Positions 1 through 6,217 of a stretch of 6,217 bases of DNA are shown piece after piece. The first letter of the stretch is position 1. Each line of letters begins with the position of its first letter. The notes under the pieces are model-generated. The model was given only the letters and a program-made list of their open reading frames with translations. It was not told the origin of the DNA and ran no database searches. The DNA is from Methanomassiliicoccaceae archaeon UBA537 (lineage in GTDB: Archaea > Thermoplasmatota > Thermoplasmata > Methanomassiliicoccales > Methanomethylophilaceae): positions 1 through 6,217 of the forward strand of contig DATC01000038.1 in assembly GCA_002504495.1 (NCBI GenBank). Reading direction: 5' to 3'. The position numbers were made by a program, and so were the translations under genes.

Positions 1-228
1 GGGGCCGTGATCCTGGACGTAGGAGACGGCTATATGCGCCCCGTGATGATATTCGACCTCTCGCGTACCTGGAAGAGGCAACCGAAGATGCCGAACACGG
101 TGTCATATCTTCCGAAATTCACCTCGTCCATGTCGAAGTACGTGAAGATGTCCTGGGACGACGACCCCAGCGGCGACACCGAGTTCAACAGACGCTCCAT
201 CGCGTTCAACAACATCCCCCGTTCGTTC
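1..228 (+). other. Probable C-terminal tail of an upstream module (module 0), residues 1-76
   Basis: The first residues, with 'GDGYMRPVMIFD', resemble the junction seen in later modules where IDG-x-x-[VL][FY] is followed 8-12 residues later by a [FV]-x-[LM]-F-D strand. Residues 30-76 would then be the closing strands. The match is weak: the expected Gly after LFD is replaced here (FDLSRTW), and the Lys/Trp/Tyr-rich stretch at 24-52 has no clear counterpart elsewhere. It could instead be an unrelated domain. If correct, modules 0 and 1 form a directly joined pair like modules 3 and 4, and the repeat series continues upstream of the window. Confidence 0.4.
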
Positions 229-3200
229 CTCGAAGCCCACCCTCCGTTCTTCGGATTCGTCGGCACGAAGCCGAAGATCATGATCACGGAAATCGGCCTG
301 GTACTCAGATTGCCCATTATGGAGTTCATGGAAGAGTCTGAGCCGGCAATCTCGCTTGTTCAAAACGGCACCAGCTATCTTCTGCCCAAGGCGGGATTCG
401 TGGTCACGAATCACAAAAACCGCTTTCGCATCCATCAGTACGTGATCATCGAAGGTACAGGCATCGATCCCTTCGAACCGTTCGACATAGTCGGCTGCGG
501 CACCATCCTGAAAAGGATGGAACTGACGAATCCCGCGTTCTTCAGGAGGAACGGATCCAACATGTCCGTGCCCGCAGGCGAGTTCTTCATGATTTCCAGG
601 ATGGCGGAGGACGCTGCTGTCGACGGCGCCATCGTATTGGAGAAGGCCGATATGAACGGCGTCAGGATCTCGAGATGCATCATACCGGCCGCGGCATTCC
701 GCGAACGGATGCGGAAGTGGCACCCGGAATTCCAGGAGATAGAGAGAGGCGACTGCGAAACGCCGACGATACTGGAAGCGGAGGCTGTTGAACCATCGAA
801 TCCTCGCAAGAACGACCGCCCCAGAAGACTGCGCCCGGGTCAGATCCTGGACGACGGCGCGGTCGTCGCATCCCCGATTCCCGAGAAGCGCGTGACGGAT
901 ATGGACCTCGGCGCCACGGAATCGGATGATGGAGCGCGCAGAAGACTGGTCAAGGCCGTGGAGGCTTCCGGAGGAATATGGGATCCGTCCCCTCATCCTC
1001 CGTCCAGAACTATGACGGGACCGAAGCCTGTGCTCAGGATGACAGGGTTCGGATTCGAAGTAGTGCTGGTTTGCTACGAGGGGGGAGAAGGCGACGGGAT
1101 GCTGGTAGAGATCTCCCAGAACAACAGGACCCTGGTGCTCTATCCGCGCATGCCATACATCGTCATGGGAGGGTGCGCGATGACCGACAGGTATCCGATC
1201 GACCTCCGCCATCTCGGGATAGATCCGTTCTCGGAGTTCCGGATAACAGTGGACGGGGAATGCGTCTTTTTCAATACTGCTTCGGATGTCCTCTTTTTCG
1301 GCGGAGACGGGGCGAGAATAGCCGGTCCGTCCGACAACTGCACCGTCTGCTACCGTTCCGGAAACAGTCTTGTCGTCGACGGAATGGTTGTTTCCCCCGG
1401 AATCGAAGTCGACGGTGCCGTATTCACCTCCATCAAAGGACTTCGCAGCGGCATGGAGATATCGATCCGGCAGATTCGGGAGACTGTCTCGGAGGATGTC
1501 GACGTTTCCGAAGGGGGATCCGATGAAACGAGAACCGAGGAAGCCGATGCTCCGGCAGAAACCGGATGTGAGGAGAATCCACCGGAACAGGCCCCCGCAC
1601 CGGAAGATGCGGATGAGAGCACGATCCAGGAACGTGCGGATGCGACGGAACCTCCCGGAAGCGGCGAAAACACGGAATGCTCCGGAACAGATGGAAAGGG
1701 ATCATCCGATGCCGCGGATGACGAACCATTCGTATGCGAAGATGCGGATGTATTGACGAAGGCGTTGGAGCTGTTCGACAGACGGATAGATCTGAACGAC
1801 AGGAATCCCCTTTCGTTCGATCGGACGCCCGGAGTATACGACGGACCGATGTTCGAATCTGGACGCAGCTTCATCGGATGCGCGCCGTCTCTCTTCCTCT
1901 CCGGCTCATCTGTTTACCTCTTCCTTCCATCGTTCTGGGGCTATGTGGGCGACGAATTCGTGCTCACTGTCAGAGAAGGATCGGTCAGCCGCGTCCTCTC
2001 GAGGATGAAAACGGGGGATGACAAGCTGATCACCCGGAAGCTGCTCCTGGATCTGTACAACGCCGGTCTCGATCCCCTCGGACGGTTCGATATAGCCATC
2101 GACGAAACCGTGGTGTACAGGAACCGCACCAAGGAATTCATCATGTTCGATGCGGAAGGCCGTAGGACCGACGACCAAAGGGAATGCACCGAGATCGTGA
2201 TATCCAGCGGGAACCGCATCATGGCATCGCACATACGGACGGAAACCGAATACCGTCCGGACGGAACAGGATTCGTGTCCCTGGACAGAGAAGGATCGGA
2301 CTCCTGGTTCTCGGTTCAGCGCATGGAGACGGCTGAAGGAGAACGCGTCATGCATCTGCCTGATCGCGGATTCCTGAAAGGTGCTCCTGTTCTGATGGTG
2401 GAACGCGGCTATCCGCTGCTCAGGATACCAGAGTACAGATGCATGAACGGAGACGCAGGCATGGTCTCCATCGAGACCTCTTCGGGGGAGACCGTGGTAC
2501 TGGGAAGGATGGAGTCGCGCCCCAAGATGCGTGCCTCGGCATGCAACCCCGCCGTATTCAACATCGAAGCCCTGGGCGACCGTCTACTGGACGGATTCTC
2601 CGTGACGATAGACTCGGAACCGGTAATGAACGTCGATAGATCAGATGTTCTGGTTTTCGATTCGTCGGGAATCGTCGACGATGAACGCACCGGAGATCTG
2701 TGGATACTGTTTCGCAAAGATGCATTCCGTCACTCCGAACGCTGCATCGAAGTGGCTTCGGTCGTCCGCGACGGCCTGTCGTTCCTTCGTCTGAACGTTC
2801 CTCAGGACACGGTTCTGAGGAACGAAATCTTCCCCTGCGGCAAAGACGCGGATCACGTTCCCTCCGATGACATGCTCCGGCCCGTGCCTCCGGAAGAGAG
2901 CCCCGCATCCATACAGGAACGGATCATGCCGCCGGAACCCGATGGGGAGCCTGCGGACGAAGACGACATGATGGCGGATGCACCATCCTACCGGGAATCG
3001 GACGATATGGCGCAGCTCCTCGAATCCATAAAAACCGCCTACGAGGAGACGAATGCATGCGATTCGGATAGAGCATACTCTCCCGACTACGATGGAGGGA
3101 TCGGATTCTTCGATGATCCTCCGCGCATGCTCCTGCTCGACGGGAGGATCGTTCTCGCAGTCCCTCCGTTCACAGGACCGAAAGGCTTCACCGGAGAGGC

Positions 3201-6200
3201 CCGCATCATATCGCCGAAACGCACATTCGACCTCGGAATCCTTCCGCGCGAATCGTCCTTCAACACCGCCGCTACGGCGATAGACCTCGGAGCCCTGGAC
3301 ATCCCGATAGCTGATGGATTCACGCTGGAGATAGACGAAACGGTGGCGTACCGCATGGAGGCCGACGGATTCGTGCTCTTCGACGATGCCGGGGCCAGAG
3401 CAGACCGTACGGAGGATGCGGCGCAGGTTCTGGTAGGCTCTCGCAAGCGCATAGAAGGCATCGGTTTCACAGTGATCTCGAGATCGGAGATCTGCGGAGG
3501 AACGCTACTAGGACTGAGCATCGAAGAAGAGGCGATGCTCCGTTTCAGAGACAGAGTATCCGACTCGCCTCCCGTCTCGATATGGAAGGATCACTCCTTC
3601 ATATCGGAGGAACCGGCCGTCAGGCAATCGAAGGGAGGTTTCATGCTTCACCTGCCGGCATACCGGTGCCTGCCCGGCGAATCCTGCAACGTCGTCCTGG
3701 TAACTCCAGAATCCGCCGTCGAAGCGGGTTCGTTGAGATCCCGCCCGGGCCTGGGAGCAGCGGTGACATACAGAACGGATCTGAACCTCGAGCATCTTGG
3801 CATCGACCCTCTCGACGGATTGAAAATCTTCATCGACGGCAGAGAGGTGTTCTCCGTCCCGCCTTTCGGCCTCGGGTCCGAATACGCGAACGGCGAAGCC
3901 GCGGCCTCCAGCGACAGCATGTCGCTAATCCGCCCGGACGTTTCCCTTGGAACCGTTATGAGGAACGGGATCGCCGCATGCGACACGGATGCCGCAGAGG
4001 ACGTATGCGATCCGATGCCTCCGAAGGAGAATGACGCATCTCTTCAGGAACAGACCGTATCGCCGGAATCCGAAGAGGAGCCTGCGAACGGAGGCGATCG
4101 TTCTACGAAAGCGATCCCGCTCTATCAAGGGCCCGATGATATCGAATATCTCCTGGAATCCATCAGAGCCGTCTGCGAGGATGCGGAGATCTGCGCTTCG
4201 GAAAGCGGCTATGCTCCCGACCACGCGAAAGGAGTAGGGTTCTTCGACGGCCCCCCGCGCATCCTCCTGCTCGATGGAAGGATCGTTCTCGCCGTCCCTC
4301 CGTTCACAGGACCCGAAGGGTTCGTCGGCGAAGCCCGCATCGTGTCGGGAAGACGCACCTTCGATCTGGGGGTCTTCCCGCGCGAATCGTCCTTCAACAC
4401 CGCCGCTACGGCGGTGGACCTCTGCGCCCTGAAGGTTCCTGTAGCAGACGGATTCGTCCTCGAGATGGACGGAGAGGAGGCGTTCCGCGCGGATGCGGAC
4501 GGCTTCATGCTCTTCGACGAGACGGGAATCAGAGTAGACGACCCGAAGCATGCAGAACAGATCCTGGTAGGCGCACACAAGCGTCTAGAGGGCACCGGCT
4601 TCACGGTCAGCTCCAGATCGGAGATCTGCGGAGGAATGCTGCTGGGACTGAACCTCGGAGAAGAGGCGATAATCCGTTGCGGCAACAGGAGATCCGGGCT
4701 GCCTCCCGTCTCGATATGGAAGGACCATTCGTTCCCGTCGGAGGAGCCGAGCCTCAGACGTTCTGACGGCGGATTCCTGCTGCACATGCCCGTATACCGG
4801 TGCCTTCCCGGCGAGCCCTGCAAGGTGGTGCTGGAAACGCCCGCCTGCACCGTCGAGGCGGGATCGCTTGGATCCCACCCGGGTATGGGGGCAGCCGTGA
4901 CATACAGGACAGATCTGGACCTCGGGCTTCTGGACATGGATCCTCTCGAAGGACTGAGGGCCTTCATCGACGGGAGAGAGGTATTCTCCGTCCAGCCATT
5001 CGATCTCGATTCCGGATGCGAACAAGAGGAAGCAGACAACGAAGAAGACGGCATTCAGGATGAATCGGAATGCGAAGCGCACATCGACCAATCCGCTGAG
5101 GAGCACGTAGAAATCCGCCAGAACATCGCGAGACCCTCGGTCCAAATCGGATTCGTCGAAGGCGCTCCTACGATATCATGCGATGGGGAATCCATGTTCA
5201 TCCTGCTGCCGTCTTACCGCGGGACGATCTCGGACCCGTTGGAGATCTGGCTGGAGCAGGGCGGCTCCCATACCGTACCCCGCGGACTTGTCTGCCGTCG
5301 TGTCGGCATCGCCAAGGTGTCGGACCCTACCGCCATCAGATTGCCCGCCTCTTTCGATCCGCTCTCCGGAATCACCGTCCGCATCGACGGACGCGCGGTA
5401 TTGGATACGGAACAGACCGACATCATGTTCTTCCCTGCAGGGGGAGGTCCCCGTCGCGAACGTCCGCGCGGCCCCTCATTGGCCGTGCACCGCAAAGATG
5501 CCCGCGTATGCTCGAAGAACGCCGATGTGTCATGGACGAGAGATATCGGCTCTGTCACGATCGCGGCGGTGGATGTCCGGAAAGGCGGCTTCTACGGCAT
5601 AGACAGATTCGCGGATCACTCGTCTGCGATGCTGAGGGAGCATTCGAGCGATGACCTGCTGCGTCGCGACGGGCTGCTGGAATCGGAATACAGGGAGCAG
5701 ATGGAAAGGCGGCGGAGGACGACTGAACACTCCGTCCGCGAATCGATGCCCGCCCTGGAGGACGGCCAGTTCCTGGACGAGAAGCCGTCTCTGTTGTTTG
5801 ATGGCGACGACTTCGTCATCCGTATTCCGCCCATGGCCGCCGATCCAAACAGGGGGCTGTCCCTTGTATTGTTCTCGGAAGGCGCACCGGTGCATACCGC
5901 TCGTCTGGACGGCCGCATCATGAACAGGATGCGCCTGACCAGATGCCGCGAAATCAGATTGACCGACGTGGGCGCCGATCCGTTCGGGGACCTGGAGATC
6001 CTGATCGACGGTCGGCGGCTGTTCGCCAAGCCGGCCGAGGACATCATCGTCCTTGACAGATGCTACCGCTACACCGGACGTCTGGAGGGAGAGGTCTTCG
6101 TCGTGCAGAAGAAAGGCGCGCTGTATCAGCGCCGTCGCATCAAGGAATCCTCGAGGAGGATCGTCGGCGGACGCGTCTTCGCATCCGTGTCCTGCGGAGA

Positions 6201-6217
6201 AGGGGCATCCATCACCC
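1..6217 (+). CDS. Internal part of a giant modular repeat protein, function unknown (both ends outside window)
   Basis: Reading from base 1 gives 2072 sense codons with no stop; the last base begins an incomplete codon. No start can be chosen because the frame is already open at base 1, and internal ATG codons have no special claim. The translation looks like a real protein: repeating motifs at homologous places (IDG-x-x-[VL][FY], DP[LF], LFD-x-x-G), hydrophobic alternation typical of beta strands, and acidic linkers between modules. I see about ten copies or part-copies of one module of roughly 150-170 residues, some paired and some truncated. There is no Walker motif, protease or glycosidase signature, zinc ribbon or clear transmembrane helix. 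Cys is present but scattered. The family is not one I recognise. Large structural, adhesin-like or multivalent binding roles are possible but unproven. Arg AGA/AGG, Ile ATA and Gly GGA are common and TTA is absent, suggesting but not proving an archaeal host. Confidence 0.93.
235..702 (+). other. Module 1 of the repeat domain (residues about 79-234), diverged
   Basis: Residues 79-106 (FFGF, then alternating strands ending LRLP) occupy the place of the GFFD...LAVPP segment of modules 5a and 6a. 'GIDPFEPFDIVG' at 154-165 matches the DP[LF]-x-[GF] strand; the usual IDG is altered to VGCG. 'FFRRNG' at 180-185 corresponds to the LFD-x-x-G turn, then 'EFFMISR' at 194-200 and a DG turn near 208-209 match the closing strands, compare 'GFTVISR' in module 5a. 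This is one of the most diverged copies, and its boundaries are approximate. Confidence 0.55.
703..1011 (+). other. Mixed-charge interdomain linker (residues about 235-337)
   Basis: This low-complexity stretch between modules 1 and 2 is rich in Arg, Glu, Asp and Pro. It contains a basic patch at residues 269-278 (PRKNDRPRRL less one residue on either side). This contrasts with the later linkers, which are strongly acidic. Residues 307-322 (around DDGARRRLVKAVEASG) could form a short amphipathic helix just before module 2, at the same place as the helices before modules 3, 5a and 6a. It is likely flexible or disordered. No known motif was recognised. Confidence 0.5.
1012..1488 (+). other. Module 2 of the repeat domain (residues about 338-496)
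   Basis: The module begins with 'GPKPVLRMTGFGFEVVL' (residues 340-356), equivalent to the PPRMLLLDG...LAV segment of module 5a. 'DLRHLGIDPF' (401-410) and 'FRITVDGECVFF' (413-424) give the DP[LF] and (I/V)DG-x-x-VF signature. 'DVLFFGGDGARI' (429-440) fills the LFD-x-x-G position. Residues 447-485 form the closing strands with a DG turn at 460-461. It is a complete module standing singly between two linkers, unlike the later paired modules. Confidence 0.65.
1489..1746 (+). other. Acidic, probably disordered linker (residues about 497-582)
   Basis: Residues 501-580 contain 26 Asp/Glu and only 3 Lys/Arg, with many Ala, Pro, Gly, Ser and Thr, so the segment is very probably disordered. 'STIQERADATEPPGSGE' at 540-556 resembles 'SIQERIMPPEPDGEPA' at 970-985 and 'SLQEQTVSPESEEEPA' at 1347-1362, which sit in the linkers before modules 5a and 6a. 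The linker is therefore itself part of the repeated unit. A short helix follows at residues 583-600 (around LTKALELFDRRI), comparable to 'LLESIK' and 'LLESIR' downstream. Confidence 0.65.
1828..2346 (+). other. Module 3 of the repeat domain (residues about 610-782)
   Basis: 'VYDGPMF' (612-618) and a hydrophobic run at 631-645 ending LPSF correspond to the GFFDDPPR...LAVPPF segment of module 5a. 'DLYNAGLDPLGRFDIAIDE' (684-702) closely follows the DL...DPL...I-x-ID pattern, and 'VVYRN' matches the strand after IDG. 'FIMFDAEGRRTD' (713-724) is a very clear LFD-x-x-G turn, like 'FVLFDDAGARAD' in module 5a. 'EIVISSGNRI' and later residues to about 782 form the closing strands. It runs directly into module 4. 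Confidence 0.7.
2362..2844 (+). other. Module 4 of the repeat domain (residues about 788-948)
   Basis: 'LLRIPEYRCMNGDAG' (806-820) matches 'MLHLPAYRCLPGES' of module 5b. 'LDGFSVTIDSEPVM' (863-876) carries the IDG-type strand with Gly replaced by Ser. 'DVLVFDSSGIVDD' (882-894) is the LFD-x-x-G turn, followed by a clear aliphatic strand (LWILFRKDAF) and a DG turn at 924-925. Position and sequence both suggest that modules 3 and 4 are an older homologue of the module 5a-5b pair. Unlike 5b, however, module 4 keeps its C-terminal tail, so 5b probably lost it. Confidence 0.65.
3097..3546 (+). other. Module 5a of the repeat domain (residues about 1033-1182)
   Basis: This is one of the two clearest full modules. 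Segment (a) is 'GFFDDPPRMLLLDGRIVLAV' (1035-1054) with PPF and a Gly/Pro turn. Segment (b) contains 'RESSFNTAATA' (1083-1093), then 'IDLGALDIPIADGFTLEID' (1094-1112). Segment (c) contains 'GFVLFDDAGARAD' (1123-1135), then LVG, 'GFTVISRSEICGG' (1155-1167) and a final strand. It is preceded by a likely helix, 'QLLESIKTAYEE' (1005-1016). Predominantly beta structure is expected; no catalytic residues can be named. Confidence 0.75.
3568..3873 (+). other. Module 5b, C-terminally truncated copy of the repeat domain (residues about 1190-1291)
   Basis: The module starts 'PPVSIWKDHSF' (1190-1200), has 'FMLHLPAYRCLPGESC' (1214-1229), 'VTYRTDL' (1255-1261), and 'GIDPLDGLKIFIDGREVF' (1267-1284). It stops just after the IDG strand. 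The LFD-x-x-G tail that follows in modules 2, 3, 4, 5a and 6a is absent, and a linker begins instead. Cys1223 and Cys1229 are six residues apart and are both kept in module 6b. It is packed directly behind module 5a, with only about seven residues between them. Confidence 0.75.
4231..4680 (+). other. Module 6a of the repeat domain (residues about 1411-1560)
   Basis: This is the counterpart of module 5a: 'GFFDGPPRILLLDGRIVLAV' (1413-1432), 'RESSFNTAATA' (1461-1471), 'ADGFVLEMDGEEAF' (1482-1495), 'GFMLFDETGIR' (1501-1511), 'SRSEICGG' (1538-1545). The most variable parts against 5a are the MDG/IDE loop and the residues after LFD-x-x-G, which may be surface loops. The cores of the putative strands are nearly unchanged. 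The preceding helix is 'YLLESIRAVCED' (1383-1394). Confidence 0.75.
4702..5007 (+). other. Module 6b, C-terminally truncated copy of the repeat domain (residues about 1568-1669)
   Basis: This is the counterpart of module 5b: 'PPVSIWKDHSF' (1568-1578), 'YRCLPGEPC' (1599-1607), 'GAAVTYRTDL' (1630-1639), 'DPLEGLRAFIDGREVFSV' (1647-1664). Like 5b it ends at the IDG strand and passes into an acidic linker (residues 1670-1712), so the truncated form was already present before the duplication. The Cys pair of 5b is conserved at 1601 and 1607, and an extra Cys appears at 1616. Confidence 0.75.
5008..5136 (+). other. Short acidic linker (residues 1670-1712)
   Basis: The stretch is Glu/Asp-rich, with 'CEQEEADNEEDGIQDESE' at 1673-1690, between module 6b and module 7. 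'GIQDE' may be a remnant of the SIQE/SLQE linker motif seen in the three longer acidic linkers, but the stretch is too short to be sure. It is likely disordered. Confidence 0.5.
5137..5595 (+). other. Module 7 of the repeat domain (residues about 1713-1865)
   Basis: 'GFVEGAPTISCDGESMFILL' (1717-1736) followed by PSYR gives segment (a), with the Tyr-Arg of modules 4, 5b and 6b. 'SFDPLSGITVRIDGRAVL' (1784-1801) is an excellent match to segment (b). 'DIMFFPAGGG' (1807-1816) stands in for the LFD-x-x-G turn, and residues 1826-1862 form the closing strands. The N-terminal half is 5b-like, but the tail is retained, so this module resembles module 4 in architecture. Confidence 0.65.
5596..5754 (+). 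other. Charged, probably helical linker (residues about 1866-1918)
   Basis: The segment from 'DRFADHSSAMLREHSS' (1868-1883) to 'EYREQMERRRRTTEHSVRE' (1897-1915) is dense in Arg and Glu with few Pro or Gly, unlike the acidic Pro-rich linkers elsewhere. An amphipathic or coiled helix separating modules 7 and 8 is likely. It may be an extended form of the short helix that precedes modules 3, 5a and 6a. No known motif was recognised. Confidence 0.45.
5755..6217 (+). other. Module 8 of the repeat domain (residues about 1919-2072), cut by the window end
   Basis: 'KPSLLFDGDDFVIRIPP' (1928-1944) is a clear segment (a). 'EIRLTDVGADPFGDLEI' (1984-2000) and 'LIDGRRLF' (2001-2008) give segment (b). 'DIIVLDRCYR' (2015-2024) replaces LFD-x-x-G, and 'EVFVVQKKGALYQRRRI' (2030-2046) plus a GG turn at 2056-2057 are the closing strands. 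The frame is still open at the last base, so more protein follows. Confidence 0.65.

Larger units (their letters stand above)
2884..4014 (+). repeat. Tandem composite repeat, copy 1: acidic linker plus modules 5a and 5b (residues 962-1338)
   Basis: This is the first of two direct tandem copies. From residue 1033 to 1291 it aligns with residues 1411-1669 without a gap at an offset of 378 residues (1134 bases). I counted about 181 identities in 259 positions, near 70%. The preceding linker also aligns (PPEE/PPKE, SIQE/SLQE, EPA), at an offset of 377, so there is a one-residue indel between residues 985 and 1001. The segment after module 5b (residues about 1292-1338) shows no obvious match in copy 2 or elsewhere. 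All differences keep the reading frame. Confidence 0.92.
4015..5007 (+). repeat. Tandem composite repeat, copy 2: acidic linker plus modules 6a and 6b (residues 1339-1669)
   Basis: This is the second tandem copy of linker, full module and truncated module, in the same order and orientation as copy 1. Nucleotide conservation is also high: bases 4378-4413 are identical to 3244-3279 over 36 bases, including synonymous positions, and the LLLDGRIVLAVPPFTGP coding stretch differs at only a few third positions. Differences elsewhere are mostly conservative (Ile/Val, Leu/Met, Asp/Glu). This suggests a duplication young enough to show at DNA level, or later gene conversion, with the protein under selection. 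Confidence 0.92.

Noticed and set aside
103..1212. 369-codon minus-strand open frame as a gene
   Set aside because: It is in register with the sense frame and runs between rare sense TCA codons; its product is rich in His, Arg and Asp with no domain-like pattern, whereas the sense frame shows repeated modules.
978..1526. Plus-strand open frames in other frames (978-1526, 1370-1756, 3582-4034, 5178-5654)
   Set aside because: All lie inside the giant frame, and the translations are Arg-rich and low in hydrophobic patterning, as expected for frame-shifted GC-rich coding DNA.
1873..1953. Possible transmembrane helix at residues about 625-651
   Set aside because: The hydrophobic run is broken by Ser, Gly, Pro and Tyr and aligns with the segment (a) strand pair of modules 5a and 6a, so beta strands are the better reading.
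3474..3485. 12-base perfect palindrome GATCTCGAGATC as a possible operator or recombination site
   Set aside because: It is in mid-gene, is not preserved at the equivalent place in repeat copy 2 (around 4608-4619), and its codons fit the conserved protein alignment; chance is sufficient.
2884..5007. Insertion sequence or CRISPR-like array as the cause of the direct repeats
   Set aside because: The repeats are long, in frame, protein-coding and diverge mainly by conservative substitutions; there are no terminal inverted repeats, transposase or short regular spacers.
4209..5054. 281-codon minus-strand open frame, with a similar product on the minus strand around 3087-3521
   Set aside because: The two antisense products look alike only because they are complements of the tandem duplication in the real gene; similarity between shadows is not evidence of coding.

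Overview
The whole window lies inside one very long plus-strand reading frame. Reading codons from base 1 gives 2072 consecutive sense codons with no stop, and neither the start nor the natural end is present. I recognise no other gene, RNA gene, intergenic gap, mobile element, CRISPR array or control site. The shorter open frames on both strands are shadows of this coding sequence. The encoded polypeptide is at least 2072 residues long, about 225-230 kDa for the visible part alone.

The protein is modular. A beta-rich module I cannot match to a named family occurs about ten times in more or less diverged form. Its recognisable parts, in order, are: (a) a strand pair resembling 'G-x-P-x-[IL]-...-DG-x-[IF]-x-[IL]-x-[IL]-P-P', followed by a Gly/Pro turn; (b) a segment with conserved Arg and 'DL', ending in 'DP[LF]-x-[GF]-[IL]-x-[IV]-x-IDG-x-x-[VL][FY]'; (c) a tail with '[FI]-x-[LM]-F-D-x-x-G', then an aliphatic strand and a 'GG/DG' turn. 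Layout by residue: tail of an upstream module (1-76), module 1 (79-234), mixed-charge linker, module 2 (338-496), acidic linker (497-582), modules 3 and 4 (610-948), acidic linker, modules 5a and 5b (1033-1291), acidic linker, modules 6a and 6b (1411-1669), short acidic linker, module 7 (1713-1865), charged helical linker, module 8 (1919 to the window end).

The clearest internal structure is a direct tandem duplication. Linker plus modules 5a-5b and linker plus modules 6a-6b align without gaps over 259 residues at a constant 378-residue (1134-base) offset, about 70% identical by hand count. Linker plus modules 3-4 looks like an older, more diverged copy of the same composite unit. The gene therefore appears to have grown by repeated internal duplication of a module pair with its linker.

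Organism: the DNA is GC-rich, favours GGA for Gly, uses AGA/AGG heavily for Arg alongside CGN, uses ATA freely for Ile, and has no in-frame TTA. This would fit an archaeon, for example a gut or rumen Thermoplasmata/Methanomassiliicoccales-type lineage, but that is a weak inference. There is no taxonomic marker in the window. Function is unknown. No catalytic motif, transmembrane helix or nucleotide-binding loop was found, and a signal peptide cannot be assessed without the N-terminus. A large structural, scaffold, adhesin-like or multivalent binding protein is the most natural guess, and it is only a guess.
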